From Macrobrachium rosenbergii (lineage: Eukaryota > Arthropoda > Malacostraca > Decapoda > Palaemonidae): DNA of 64,000 bases. Every line of letters starts with the position of its first letter. The stretch's first letter is position 1. The notes beneath the pieces were generated by a model, which saw only the letters and a list, made by a program, of their open reading frames with translations, ran no database searches and was not told where the DNA came from. Location: NCBI RefSeq assembly GCF_040412425.1, contig NC_089781.1:52075727-52139726 (forward strand). The letters run 5' to 3'. Positions 43,584-55,035 of the stretch are shown in pieces. The position numbers were made by a program, and so were the translations under genes.

Positions 43584-43753
43584 AAACTGGAATGTTTACA
43601 TCCGGGCAGGCAGGTATTCCCGCCTACCTGATGGTAGTTACTGCCTAAACCACCTTGCTCAAGAGTTTAACGGCCGTTTCCAGTCTAATGTTAAGGACCT
43701 CAGGTTTGTATAGTTAGGAAAAAGAAAAATACAATTTACTTTCAAAAATTGTA
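43584..43753 (-). repeat. B3 right inverted terminal repeat
   Basis: caaactggaatgtttac onward, with a deletion in the cagcctacgcctgaaag part (about 43681) and an extra aaagaa in the extension; ends caaaaattgta. Confidence 0.87.
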
Positions 43754-44025
43754 ATTTTATTTTGAAAACTTCATTTTTATATATATTTAGTCTCACATTT
43801 GCATTGAATCTGCAAGTGCTTAGTGGACAATCTCATTGGTACTTAAAATGTATAGAAATTGTTTATGCTAATGGAGATCCATATCTCTGTTAGATAATGG
43901 GCTGATTGTTACACATGATCTGGTGATCTGCTACCCTCAACGTGTTTTGAATCAGTGTCGTGCTGAGTTTCCTCAAAACTATAATATACTCTAGTAAGTT
44001 ATAAAGTGAAGTGCTTATAAAATTA
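43754..44025. other. Unassigned AT-rich DNA left of C1
   Basis: I see no gene or recognisable repeat in this stretch. Confidence 0.5.
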
Positions 44026-44186
44026 TATGTTCATGAAACTTACCTGTGATATAAATATAGCTGTATTCTCTGTTAGTCCGACAGAATTTCAAAACTTTGG
44101 TCACAACAGTGGGAGTCTCAGGTGGTTATTCATTCCGCCGCACTGGGAGGCGGTATCAGGAACCATTCCCATTTTCTATTCAGATT
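44026..44186 (+). repeat. C1 left inverted terminal repeat
   Basis: tgttcatgaaacttacctg, then atagctgtattctctgtt and the caggaaccattcccatttt block, ending tattcagatt. Partner 50545-50732. Confidence 0.9.
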
Positions 44187-44370
44187 TTCTCTGTCACCTG
44201 ACTGTCAACACTTGTTTTCAGTACCTCCGTTAACTTGGATTTTAAAATAAAACTTGATTGTCACTTGAACGTATTGGTTTGATTTTTGGTTTTTTGACTT
44301 GGACTTGTGGCTAGGCATACGCTATTGTGGATTGTTTTGGATTTGGCTTTGTTTTTTTCCTGGGAGTAAG

Positions 44371-47070
44371 ATGTCTGAATCTAGTTCTTCTAGTTATCGA
44401 GTTTGCCGTGACAGGAAGACTGTATGTTGAGGCTACCTTTAAAATTGGTCTCAGATCCTCACACTGTATGCTCGTTGTGAGGACATGTTTGTTTGTTGAA
44501 TGACCGATGCAAGGAGTGTGAATGCTTTGTCTGATGCTAGTTGGAGGACTTATGATTCTTATGTGAGAAAGCTGAGACATTGAGATAGGCTCAGGAGGTC
44601 TTCCTCCAGAAGTGGTAGAGTCAAGGTTTGTCCACCACCTGAAACCCTCCTGTAGACGTAGCTCTTCCTAACCCCAGTGGTGTTGCCCCCAACCCTTGCT
44701 TGTGTCTGCAAAAGAAGGTGATGCCCTGGCGAAACATTATGGACCATTCGTACCTTGGAAGCTAAAATGCTCGCTCTTCAAAGTGCTGTGAAGTGCAGTG
44801 ATAGTGTCCGTCCCCTAGTGTTGTGGAGGGGTCGTCAGATCGACCAGATAATGCCTCTAGGCCTGACCTCTGTCGGACTCCCAGGACTCAGGGAGTGGGC
44901 AAGTCGAAAGCCGTTGAGGGTTACGCGGACCCCCACCGATCTGGCGTCCCCTTTGCATGTCCTGATGACGCTTTAGGCTGCCAGGGATCGTGCTGTCACG
45001 AATCCTGATGATTGCTTCTCTTTTCAAACCTCCTCCCCGCCGAAATGGAATGGAAATCTCGGGAAATTCGCCCTTTGAAGAGAAGCTTCAAAGAAGGGGA
45101 CGCTTCACGCCCCTTCTGTTCGTGACCAGCTTCGCTCTTCTCCGGGTTTTGACGCCATCCCACCGCAGAAGAGACCAGGACGTCATCGGGCGATGACGAC
45201 TGTTAGAGCGCTCCGCCGCTCCAGAAAGAAGGCTGTTGCTGATCAGAATCCCTGTTTAGAGAGACAAAGAAGGCGGGATCCCAAAGCCCCTTCTTCTCAG
45301 AAGTTCCAGGATCAGTCCTTCTCCTGAAGTTCTAATCTTCTCCCCCTAGGTCTGCTTCCCCTGGCATGCAGGAGCAATTTGTTCCCTAATGGCCCAGAAT
45401 TCTTGACCGATTTCGTCGTCGAAAGGATTCCCGATCTGCCGATCAAGAGGTTAAACCTTCCCCTTCTCCTTCTCCTCGCTTGAACACTGATCCCCATTCT
45501 GGAGAAGTCCTGTTGCTCAGCGTTTTACTGGCTTGGCAGGGATCGCGGATTTCCTTGGTCTTTCTCAAGGGTACAGCTTCTGGCTTGACAATGTTTTCAT
45601 TTAGGTTTCTCGAACCCTCTTGTTTCGTCATTAAGAACTTTAATGAGCCGCCAAGCGTTGTTTTTGCTGCTAAGGTGGTAAGAATTCTCATGCTGCTAAG
45701 CGTGGCGCTTCTCATGCTGCTCGGCAAGATGCCTCCTTGCTGCTCGAATGACGCCTCCCTTGCTGCTCGTCAGACGCCTCCTGGCTGCTCGTCAGGACGC
45801 CTCCCTTGCAGTTCGTCAAGACGCCTCCTTTCCTGCTTCGGACACACGCCTTTCTTGCTGCGATAGGCATGACGCCTCCTCGCTGCTCGCACTCACCAGG
45901 ACTCTCGTCGGATCGGCCGTCAAGAAGCTCGTCGGATTCTCGCAGGAAGGGGGAACTCCGCACGTCGAGACTCTCATTTTGATTCTTCTGCTCGTGACTT
46001 TGTGACTCCTCTCGGACTTCTTCCAAGCAGAAGTCCCTTTTACATGTTGGTCTGCAAACGACTTTGACCTCCTTCCGGTTTCTTCTCCTGCCCCTTCCGT
46101 TGCTCCTGTGGAAGAAGGAGAGCTTTCTGGTTCCTGCAGTTGAGGATCAGACATCTTCTTCTTCAGCTTCTGCAGACTACCAAGTCTTAACTAGGCTGCT
46201 GAAAGACTTGTTTGGGGACAAGTTTCAACCCTCTGCTCCTCGCCCTCCCCCTCGCAGCTTACCTTTGTCTAAGTCACAAAAGTCTTCTGGTTTTGTGAAG
46301 ATGGCTGACTCTCTCTGCTTTAGAGGGCCTTTAAGAAGGTTCAAGGTGGATGGACTCCAGGAAGGCTCAGTGCAAGACTTCTTTGACCCTCCTCCATCAA
46401 GATTGAGTGGAAAAGCAGGAATTTGGTACGAGACAGGAGAGGAGGTTGGTTGGAGAGTTCCTTCCTCTTCCCAAGGGGATTTTGCCAGCCTTGTGGACGC
46501 TCCCAGAAGGTCTCTCTCCTTTTCTTCAGCTAAGGTGTCCTGGTCTTTATCTGAGATTGATCACCATCTGAAAGGCCTTTTCAGGTCCTTAGAAGTTTTA
46601 ACTTTTGGACTGGTGCCTGGGAGTCTTGGACTTGCAGGCTCAGTCCCCTGACTCCATTAGCCTGGGAGACTTGTTTAGTGTCCTATCCTGTATGGACAAG
46701 GCGGTTAGGGATGGCTCCAAGAACTGGCTGCCCATTTCTGTCGGCCCTTTTAAAGAAGAGAGCCATTTACTGCAACTTCACGGTGAAGTCGTGTCTCTCC
46801 TACTCAGAAGGCAGAATTGTTGTTCGCCTCCGCTTTCTAGCCATCTTTTCCCCAACCCTTAGTCAAGGATATGGCCTCCACGTTGCAAGAGAAGGCTACT
46901 CAGGACCTCCTGGCCCAGTCTTCTAGACGTCCTGCAGCCCCTTCGACTTCTTCCCTTGGACAGACTTCCAAGATTCAGAAGCCCTTTCGTGGAAGACCTT
47001 CCTCTAGATCGTCCTTTCGAGGCAGAGGTTCCCTCAAGAGGTAGAGCCCCTTCTAAGACCAGGGGCAAGA
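44371..47070 (+). pseudogene. C1 ORF1, gag-like, broken
   Basis: I choose the ATG at 44371 (MSESSSSSYRVCRD) by comparison with C2 (51563). The cysteine motif is decayed: the frame stops at codon 20 and only pieces remain. From 46064 to 46651 a 195-codon frame carries SASADYQVLTRLLKDLFGDKF and SRLSGKAGIWYETGEEVGW, also in C2. MDKAVRDGSKNWLP follows in another frame (46690) and an Arg/Ser/Lys tail, PFRGRPSSRSSFRGRG-like, near 46980-47040. At 45720-45900 the sequence repeats gcctcc and ctgctcg words (Cys/Ala-coding). Confidence 0.65.
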
Positions 47071-47179
47071 AATGACTCCTGAAACCTTCAGACACCGGTA
47101 GGAGCCAGGCTCCTTTCTTTTGCAAAGCCTGGAGAGAGAGAGGGACGGACAGCTGGTCCCTCAAAGTCATCGAAAAGGG

Positions 47180-48080
47180 ATACAAGATCCCATTCCTCGT
47201 TTGCCTCCATTGACTACGGTTCCCAAGATCTGTCGCCATCCTATCATCAGGAGAAACAACAAATTCTCTTCAACCTGCTCGATCAAATGCTCGAGAAGAG
47301 AGCTGTGGAGCAAGTCTCCTTTACAATCCCGGGCTTTTACAACAGGCTGTTTCTGGTTCCGAAGCAGTCAGGGGTTGGAGACCAGTTCTTGGACGTCAGC
47401 AAGTTGAACCATTTCGTTCTGAAGGAAAAGTTCAAATGGAGACGTCCCAGTCGGTCATAAGAGCCCTAAGACCAGGCGACTGGATGGTTTCTCTCGAATC
47501 TCCAGGACGCCTATTTTCACGTCCCTATTCATCCTCTATCGAGGAAATACCTGAGATTTGTCCTGCGGGGACAGGTATTCCAGTTCAGGCCCCTTTGCTT
47601 CGGGCTCAGCACAGCTCCTATGGTTTTCACGATCTTGATGAGAAATGTTGCAAGATGGCTTCGCTGTTGGAGGAATAAGAATCTCCCTTTATTTGGGCGA
47701 TTGGCTCATTCGAGCCCCGTCAATGACAAGGTGTCTGGAGGATCTTCACACGACTTTGACCTTGACGAAGTCCCTGGGACTTCTGGTGAATTTCAAAAGT
47801 CCCATCTGACCCCGACTCAGTCCATCGTTTATCTGGGGATTCAGATGGATTCAGTGGCTTTTCGAGCATTTCCGTCTCAAGAAAGACAACTTCAGTGTTT
47901 AGAAAAGTTTCAGCCTTCCTGAGGAAAGAAACATGCTCGGTGAGGGAATGGATGAGTCTGCTGGGGACCATTTCATCACTGGAGAAGTTTGTTTCCCTGG
48001 GGAGACTGCACCTCAGACCGCTTCAATTCTTCCTTGCAGAGAACTGGCAGACAAGGAGAATCTGGAAGCTTCTCTGAGTA
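47180..48080 (+). pseudogene. C1 reverse transcriptase with YLGD active site
   Basis: Entry motif GFYNRLFLVPKQSG (about 47332-47373), then SVIRALRPGDWMVSLES, a frameshift, and the equivalent of C2's DLQDAYFHVPIHP. Motif B lies at 47598-47640 (PLCFGLSTAPMVF by frame change). The palm reads SLYLGDWLIRA (about 47683-47715): the first aspartate of YLDD is glycine (ggc; C2 has gac). The thumb side contains VYLGIQMDSVAFRAF (47827-47871) and VREWMSLLGTISSLEKFVSL (47940-47998). It is inactive by both frameshifts and the active-site change. Confidence 0.87.
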
Positions 48081-48560
48081 TCTCGCCAAAGGTAAAGAAT
48101 CACCTTCGGTGGTGGCTCGATCCATCGGAAGTTGGCAGAAGGCCTTTCTCTTCAACTTCAGAACCCCGACCTAGTGTTGTTTTCCGACCCACTCCATTTC
48201 GGGTGGGGAGCAACACTGGGGAGGGAAGAAGTGTCGGGCACCTGGAGAGGGGAACAGGTGTCCTGGCACATAAACCTCAAAGAATTGGGGCGATTCAGTT
48301 GGCCCTTCTTTTCTTCGAGGAGCGAGTCTCAACCGAGTTGTCCAGATCAACTCGGACAACACCACAGCCCTTTCATACCTCAAGAAACAGGGGAACTCAC
48401 TCTCGGTCCCTGTTCGCTTTAGCAAAGGACATTCTTCTGTGGGCACAGGCCCGAATATTACGATCCTCACGAGGTTTGTTGCAGGCGAGAACCTCCGTCC
48501 GTTTCGGATCTTCTAAGTCGTACAGCGACAACTGCTCCCGACCGAATGGATCCTACACCA
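48081..48560 (+). pseudogene. C1 RNase H domain, broken
   Basis: VLFSDPLHFGWGATLG (about 48174-48221) keeps the first aspartate (C2 has lost it), followed by SGTWRGEQVSWHINLKELG with the glutamate of motif two. NTTALSYLKKQGN (about 48358-48396) is the second aspartate block in a shifted frame; the VAGEN-L motif near 48479 is damaged. Confidence 0.8.
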
Positions 48561-48860
48561 AGAGGTGTGTCAAGAACTGTGGAAGCTTTGGGGACGTCCC
48601 TTGGTGGATCTCTTCCAACCTCCAAGAAAAGAGACTTCCTCTTTACTGCTCCCCTGTTCTCGACCCAGGAGCTCTCTCAGTGGACGCTCTTCTTTGGGAT
48701 TGGTCGGGGATGGACGTGTATGCCTTTCCTCCGTTCAAAATCATCGGAGAAGTCATCAGAAAGTTTGGTCTATCGGAAGGGACGAGGATGACGTTGATCG
48801 CCCCATTTTTTGGCCTTCGGAAGAATGGTTCACAGAGGTCATGTCCTTCCTAGTAGACTT
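48560..48860 (+). pseudogene. C1 linker with methyltransferase-like FPPF motif
   Basis: LWKLWGRPLVDLFPTSKKRDFLF, interrupted, then VDALLWDWSGMDVYAFPPFKII (about 48681-48745) and MTLIAPF. Same block as in A, C2, D and E. Confidence 0.68.
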
Positions 48861-50001
48861 TCCGAGATCTCTGCCCATGAGAGTCGATCTTCTCAGACAA
48901 CCCCACTTCGAGAGAATACCACAAAAACCTCCCGCTCTGTGTCTGACTGCATTCAGACTATCGAGAAGCTGGCCAGAGCGAGAGGTTTTTCTAGACCAGT
49001 GGCGAAAGCTATTGCCAGGGCGAGAAGACTCTCTTCCAGCAATTTGTACCAATCGAAGTGGTCCGTTTTTAGGAGATGGTGTAGAAAGAAGGGCATTTCC
49101 TCCACCACGACCTCTGTGAGCCAGATAGCAGACTTCCTCTTTTTTCTGAGGAGTGATGTGAAACTTGCAGTCTCGACTATAAAAGGGTATAGAAGCATGC
49201 TTTCATCCGTTTTTAGGCATAGAGACTTGGATCTGTCTAACAACAGAGACCTTCACGATCTCTTCAGATCCTTTGAAACCTCATCTGTGCCTCAGCAGAT
49301 GACTCCTTCTTGGAATTTGGATGTTGTGCTTGGTTCCTCATGTCCAGTTCGTTTGAGCCTCTTGAAGTTCTGCGTCATTGAGGAACATTACTAGAAAGAC
49401 TATTTTTCTAACCGCTCTAGCAACGGCAAAGAGGGTTAGTGAACTGCAAGCCTTTAGTAGGCATATAGGCTTTAAAGGGCATAACGCTGGTTTGTTCCTT
49501 AAGCCCTTCCTTTTAGCTAAAAATGAAAGCCCGTCTAACCCTTGGCCCAAGAGTTTCGAAATCAAGGGTATGGCTGAAATCCTTATTCAAGAGCCAGAGA
49601 GAGTCCTTTGCCCTGTTAGGGCTCTCAAAGTCTACTTAGACAAGACGAAGGAAAGTCGAGGTCCCTCAGATAGTTTATGGTGTTCCGTAAAGAGACCTGA
49701 CTTACCTATGTCAAAGAATGCTCTGGCTTTCTTTCTGAGAGATACGATTAAAGAAGCCCATTCATCCTGTCAAGACTCTGATTTGAAACTTCTGAAAGTC
49801 AATGCTCACGAGGTGAGGGCGGTTCCAACTTCAGTGGCTTTTCAGAAAAATATGTCACTCAGCAACATTCTGGGTGCCACATTTTGGCGGAGTAACTCTG
49901 TGTTCGCTTCACACTACCTGAGAGATGTGAAGACGAAGGAGAACTGCTTCTCGCTAGGACCATACGTTTCATTCAGATACTTTCCTGGGGGCAGGGGATG
50001 A
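48860..50001 (+). pseudogene. C1 tyrosine recombinase, catalytic residues complete, one frameshift
   Basis: The YR inserts the circular DNA. The core-binding part is in the frame to 49391: ARARGFSRPVAKAIAR, YQSKWSVFRRWCRKKG, AVSTIKGYRSMLSSVF, PSWNLDVVL. One frameshift near 49335 leads to the catalytic part (49378-50001), which has all expected residues: R in TALATAKRVSEL (residue 19), H-E-V-R in NAHEVRAV (144 and 147), W in GATFWRS (170) and nucleophile Y in ASHYLRDV (180). The product ends at 50001. A single indel is the only evident lesion, so this is the best-kept YR of the A-D families. Confidence 0.9.
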
Positions 50002-50401
50002 CACTCATCCTATCCTATAGTAAATGGTTGGATAGTGTTTTTTTTATGGTTGTTGGGTCGACTGCCTGTGGCGACTTCCCAATCGTTAGCTTTAGTTGCG
50101 TTATCCTAACTTAGTTAGGCTTGGTCAGGTGGTTGGTTTTTGCTTCGTTTGCCCTCATTGTATGGTCAATATGGTCTTGTCACACTGTGGTCACGTCCCC
50201 GTTGACAGATCATCTAGAACTCACCAGCTATACAGGTCACACCCCTTGCTGGAGACTCTAGTTAAGCAGAAGCGGACTTGGGTGACAGTAATCACTAAGT
50301 CAGCTATGCTAACAGGTAAGGAACCAAAATATCTTTCACCTACTTGTAGTGTGTTTTTTCCAAATCCTATTCTGTCTGTACCCACCTCCAATGGTGGTAT
50401 T

Positions 50402-50500
50402 CAGCTATATATATATCTGACAGGTAAGTTTCATGAACAAAATGATATTTTAATGATAAAATAAAGTTTGTTCATACTTTACCTGGCAGATATATATATT
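50402..50500 (+). repeat. C1 internal complementary region
   Basis: Left half cagctatatatatatctg to tcatgaacaaa is complementary to the left end; right half atgatattttaatgataaaa onward is complementary to the right end. The junction at 50441/50442 is exactly right end (aaaatatcat) joined to left end (tttgttcatga) when inverted. Confidence 0.93.
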
Positions 50501-50544
50501 CATAGTGCCCGCCCACCTCCCCTCAGGAGACAGTGGCACTAGAA

Positions 50545-50732
50545 AATCTGAATAGAAAATGGGAATGGTTCCTGATACCGCCTCCCAGCGGCGGGAATGG
50601 GTACTAACCACCTGATCTCCCACTGCGTGTGTCGAAAAGTTTTGAAATTCTGTCGGACTAACAGAGAATACAGCTATATATATATCTGCCAGGTAAGTAT
50701 GAACAAACTTTATTTTATCATTAAAATATCAT
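50545..50732 (-). repeat. C1 right inverted terminal repeat with extension
   Basis: aatctgaatagaaaatggg to the ctatatatatatctgccagg block and the right-only extension ending aaaatatcat. It contains caggtaagt (about 50689), a consensus 5' splice site on the plus strand. Confidence 0.92.
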
Positions 50733-51051
50733 TTTTATTATAAAAATGTCATGTTTAGAATGTAGAGATTAGGACAATAAACAATTCTGAAAGTTTTTTA
50801 GGTCTCATCAAGGCAAAATGGATAAAGACAGGAAGAAAAGGCTTTTTTTTGTGGCCAGAAATAAAACACCTTAGATCCTGTATCAGTAGCAGATCTTGTA
50901 GAAGATATTTCTGTCTCTTCTCCTAAGATTAATGTATCATTTCCTATTCTTAGCCCCTCTGCTTATTTCATATACTCCTGTTCCAGGTTCCTTTGCTCCC
51001 AATCATGACACCATTCCCAGCCTTGAATTAAAGTTTGACAAAAAGTTTGAA
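50733..51051 (+). pseudogene. F: gag-like remnant of another DIRS element
   Basis: An ATG at 50818 opens MDKDRKKRLFF after a pyrimidine tract, then stops. Further on, TPVPGSFAPN and PSLELKFDKKFELFKK (about 50967-51065) resemble the D gag piece EADKSEFDLFR. B4 begins within or right after this sequence; the word ttgttc at 51052 serves both readings. The family is uncertain. Confidence 0.4.
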
Positions 51052-51217
51052 TTGTTCAAAAAGACGATATAGTATCAAACCCAACATTAGGAATTACTTT
51101 CAGTGTAGGCTGGAAACAGCCATTAAACTTTTTAGTCTGAGCAACGGGTGGTTAGGCAGTAACTTTCACTTCTTTTTTCCCAGGAGGGAGTATTTTGCTT
51201 ATGATGAAAACATTCCA
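51052..51217 (+). mobile_element. B4: left end of a B-family element, interrupted by C2
   Basis: The start is degraded (ttgttcaaaaagacgatata), but aacattaggaattactttca, gtaggctggaaacagcc, gtggttaggcagtaac and gaaaacattcca follow the B left ITR in order. C2 enters after attcca; the continuation gtttgctttcggccgtcat is at 63599. Confidence 0.83.
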
Positions 51218-51386
51218 TTTGTTCATGACACTTACCTGCCAGATATATATATATAGCTGTATTTCTCCGAAATCCGACAGAATTTCAAAAAATCGCATGC
51301 ACACGCAGTGTGGCCAGGTGGTTAGTACTCATTCCCGCCGCTGGGAGGCGGGAATCGGGAACCATTCCCATTTTCTATTCAGATTT
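51218..51386 (+). repeat. C2 left inverted terminal repeat
   Basis: tttgttcatgacacttacc, atatatatatatagctgta, the gggaaccattcccatttt-like block, ending tattcagatt. Partner 63412-63598. Confidence 0.93.
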
Positions 51387-51562
51387 TCTCTGTCGCCGGT
51401 ACTGTCAACATCTGTTACAGTACCTCCGCCTCTGGATTTCGTTAACTTGCTGGTTTTCCACATAAGTATTCTCTTGACTTTTGGTTTTTATTCTTGGACT
51501 GTGGATTGGCACACGCTTTTTTCTGGACTGTTTTGGATTTTGCTTCTGACTGCTCTTTAAAT

Positions 51563-53999
51563 ATGTCTGGTTCTAGTTCTGCTAGTTTTCGTGTATGTTG
51601 TATGAGTGATTGTAAGGTGAGGCTACCGAAAGCTTCGGTAGACCCTCACTCGGTTTGTTTGAGGTGTAGGGGCATGTTTGTTTGATAGATGATCGCTGCA
51701 AGGAGTGTGAGCCATTGTCTGATGATGTGAGCTGGAAGTCTTATGATTCGTATGTTTGTAAGTTGGAGCGTGACAGGGTTAGGAGGTCTTCCTCCAGGAG
51801 TGTGTGCAAGAGTCAGGTTATTTCCTCTCCTGATAACCCTAAAGTAGATGATGTTGCACCTGTCCCTGTGGTTTTGCCTTCGGGCCCTGAGGTTGTGTCT
51901 GTGGAGGGTTTGGCCCTGGCGGAGATCATGAACTTCCATCCGTGCGCTCGAAAATAAAGTGACATCTCCAAAGTGCTGTGAAGTGCAGTGTTCCCCCAGT
52001 GTTGTGGAGGGGGCGTCAGATTGGCCCCATAATGCTTCTAGGCCTGGACCGCTGTCAGACTCCCAGGACTCAGGAGAAGGCATGTCGAAAGCCGCAAGAA
52101 GGTTACGGGGCTTCCCACCGATCTGACGTCCCTTCGGCAGGTCCTGTTGTCGCTTCCCAGGCTGCCAGGATCGTGCTTCGGCGCGTATTCTCAGGACTGC
52201 TTTTCGTCCTCCGAGGCGTCCTCCCCGCGTAAGGGGTGGAACTCTCGAAGGACTCTCGTCCTCTGAAGAGGAGCTGTGTTCAAGAGGACGCTTCTCGTCA
52301 GTCTTCATCGTCTGTTGGGTATTTTGAAGCGTTTCCACCACAGAAGAAGCCCAGGACGTTCGTCTGATGAGGATGTTTGTGAGCGTCCCAGTCGCTCTAA
52401 GGAGAGAACTTTTTAGCTCCTCCTGTGAGGAAGAAGAAGGCGTCCCTCGCCCCTCGTCTTCCCATAGGATTGCTCTCCCCCCAGACAGATTCTTCTCCTT
52501 CCAAGAAGATTTTGCTGGAGATGCAACGTCAGTTGTCTTCTCTTATTGCAGAGAAGGACTCTGCTCCTCGTCGTCGCAAGGACTTGACTTTGCCTGTCAA
52601 GAAGTCCAGGAAGTCTCCCTCTCTCCTGCTCCTTTTTCTTCGTCTCCGTCTCCTGTTCGTCGCCTTGTCGCCCTGTTAGCTCACTTGCTCCCTGTGTCGT
52701 GACACTCGCCAACGGACGCTTTCGCGAGCTGCTTCCCAGGATGCCTTGGTTGCCGCTCTTCAGGACGCTTCTGTTCAGGACTCTCTCGACAGTGCAGGGC
52801 TTCCGGTTTTTGGGCAGGGCGCCTCGGCTGGGCGCTCTTCAGGACGCTCTCCAGACGCTCCCAGGACGTTCCTTCCGTTTGCTCTTCAGAGACGCTCCGG
52901 AGCATTCACTTTCATCTGGGAAAGAAGATCCCTTCTTCCGTATTGGACCTCAAGGCCTTTGTTCCCCTAAGGTTTTGGGTGACTCGGTTGTTTCTCCGGC
53001 TGTTGAGGGGAGAAGTTTCTGGCGAATCGGATCCTGCTGACGTTGAGCTTCCTTCTGCTTCCTCTTCTTCCGACTATCAGGTTTTAACCGGTCTTCTTAA
53101 GGACTTGTTTGAGGACAAGTTTAAACCCTCGGCTCCTCTCTCTCCTCCTTCTCAGTTAGCGTCTTCCAAAGCTGAGGAGAGCGCCTGGGTTTTGAAGATG
53201 ACTTCATCTTTGGCTACAAAGAGGGCTTTTAAGAAAATTAACGCCTGGATGGAGGAATGGAAGGCCCAAGGCAAGACCCCTTTTGCCATGCCCCCGTCTA
53301 AGCTTTGTGGCAAGGCTGGTATGTGGTATGAGACAGGAGAGGATATCAGCTCTAGAGTTCCTTCTTCTTCTCAGGGGATTTTACCAGTCTTGTCGACGCT
53401 CCCAGAAGGTCCCATCTGTCTGCTGCTAAGGTTTCCTGGACTTTGTCAGAGACAGATCATCATCTCAAGAGGTCTCTTCCGCACCTGGAGGTGTTTAATT
53501 TTTTGGACTGGTGCTTGGGGCCTTAGATCTCTTAGAGTCAGGATTCGACTCACCCTGGGGGAGCTGTCTAGTGTTCTTAACTGTATGGACAAGGCAGTCA
53601 GGGATGGCTCTGAAGAACTGGCTTCCCACTTTGGTACGGGCCTCTTAAAGAAGAGGGCCTTGTTTTGTGACTTTACTGCTAAGTCTGTTTCTCTCCTTCA
53701 GCAAAGGGCAGAGTTATTGTTCGCCCCTTTGTCCAACCATCTCTTCCCAGTCTTTGATTAAAGACATTTCCGCTAGTCTTAAGGAGAAGGCCACGCAAGA
53801 TCTTCTGGCCCATTCTTCTAGACGTCCATCAGCCCCTTCTTCTTCTTCTGCTTCAGTTTTGTCCTCCAAGAAGAAGAAGCCCTTTCGTGGAGGAACTTCT
53901 TCCTCTAGATCGTCTCCGCGAGGAAGAGGTTTCTCCAGAGGAGCAGTCCCCTCTAAACCTAGGGGAAAAAGTGACTCTTTCACCTCCAGACACCTGTAG
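51563..53999 (+). pseudogene. C2 ORF1, gag-like, broken
   Basis: ATG 51563 gives MSGSSSASFRVCCMSDCKVRL-type sequence, then DPHSVCLRCRGMF and a stop (51683); the motif continues in another frame as DRCKECEPLSDDVSWKSYDS (51687-51750). Together these form the C-rich H-x2-C-x2-CRG ... C-x2-C layout shared with A and D. The middle is Ser/Arg-rich. The C-terminal frame 52943-53761 contains SASSSSDYQVLTGLLKDLF, PSKLCGKAGMWYETGED and LNCMDKAVRDGSEEL. The last frame (53667-53999) ends in a Lys run and an RG-rich tail (RGRGFSRGAVPS), fitting RNA binding. Confidence 0.78.
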
Positions 54000-54039
54000 G
54001 AGCCAGGCTTTTTTATTTTGCTGGAGCCTGGAGAACAAA

Positions 54040-55035
54040 AGGGGCAGGACTCCTGGTCCTTAGAACTGTCTAGAGAAAGGTTACAAGATCCCCTTTCTCA
54101 TGTTTGCCACCCCTGTGCACGTCGCCCAGGGATCTGTCGCCTTCTTACCATCGAGAGAAGCAACAGATTCTTTTGGACCTCCTGGAGCAATTGATAGAGA
54201 AAGAGCCGTGGAACAAGTTCTGGAGTTGGATTCTCCGGGGTTCTACAACAGACTGTTTTAGTCCTGAAACAGTCGGGAGAATGGAGACCGGTCTTGGATG
54301 TAAGCATCTTGAACCGCTTTATTGTGAAAGAAAAGATTCAAGATGGAAACGCCCCAGTCTGTTCTAGGGGCTTTAAGACCAGGAGATTGGATGGTCTCTC
54401 TGGACTTACAAGATGCGTACTTTCATGTTCCCATTCATCCTCAGTCAAGAAAGTACCTGAGGTTTGTGCTGGGGACGAGTCTTCCAGTTCAGAGCTCTTT
54501 GCTTCGGTTTGTGCACTGCTCCCATGATCTTCACGGTGATCATGAAAAGAATGTTGCGAGTGGCTTCACCTGGCGGGTGTTCGTGTGTCATTCTACCTGG
54601 ACGATTGGCTCATCCGAGCCTCTTCTCGGGAAAGTGTCTGGAGGACCTGACTTTGACGCTGAATTTGACGAAGTCCCTGGGACTTCTTGTGAACAAAGAA
54701 AAGTCCCATCTGATCCCGACGCAGTCCATCGTCTATCTGGGGATTCAGATGGATTCAGTGGCTTTTCGAGCTTTTCCATCCCGAGAACGTCAGCTGCTTT
54801 GCTTAGAAAAGTCTCGTCTTTTCTAGGGAAGGAAACATGCTCGGTGAGGGAATGGATGAGTTTGCTGGGGACCATTTCCTCGCTGGAGAAGTTTGTTTCC
54901 CTGGGAAGACTTCATCTCAGACCACTCCAGTTTTTCATGGCGGAGAACTGGATGGACAAGGAGAATCTGGAAGAGACCTTTGAAGATCTCTCCTTTTGTC
55001 AAGAATCACCTGAGGTGGTGGCTTCGACCCCTTAA
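54040..55035 (+). pseudogene. C2 reverse transcriptase, YLDD present, frameshifted
   Basis: Entry motif near 54230-54260 (SPGFYNRLF by frame change), then the frame 54343-55035: QSVLGALRPGDWMVSLDLQ, DAYFHVPIHPQSRKYLRF (motif A with its aspartate). A frameshift near 54470 moves to FQFRALCFGLCTAPMIF (motif B) and another near 54580 gives VSFYLDDWLIRAS (about 54583-54621, motif C). The thumb side has VYLGIQMDSVAFRAF (54731-54775) and REWMSLLGTISSLEKF. The catalytic residues are present but spread over three frames. Confidence 0.88.

Larger units (their letters stand above)
39193..43753 (+). mobile_element. B3: 3' part of the B-family element after D
   Basis: The sequence resumes in atttcttagaaacac (B1 13906, atctattaggaaacaa) and follows B1 and B2 to the right end. 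Contents in order: minisatellite, gag-like remnant, RNase H remnant, YR remnant, ICR (43427-43528) and right ITR (43584-43753). It carries many single-base insertions and deletions. Confidence 0.88.
44026..50732 (+). mobile_element. C1: DIRS1-like retrotransposon of family C
   Basis: 6,707 bases with left ITR (44026-44186), gag-like ORF1, RT, RNase H, linker, YR, ICR (50402-50500) and right ITR (50545-50732). The ends, tgttcatgaaac at the left and aaaatatcat at the right, define a family distinct from A/B, though both begin close to tttgttc. C1 and C2 are close relatives. C1 keeps the YR catalytic residues but its RT active site is changed. Confidence 0.93.

Noticed and set aside
50442..50732. 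Separate palindromic element with ends atgatattttaatgataaa
   Set aside because: Same explanation: C1 ICR right half plus C1 right ITR. The C2 counterpart is at 63310-63598.
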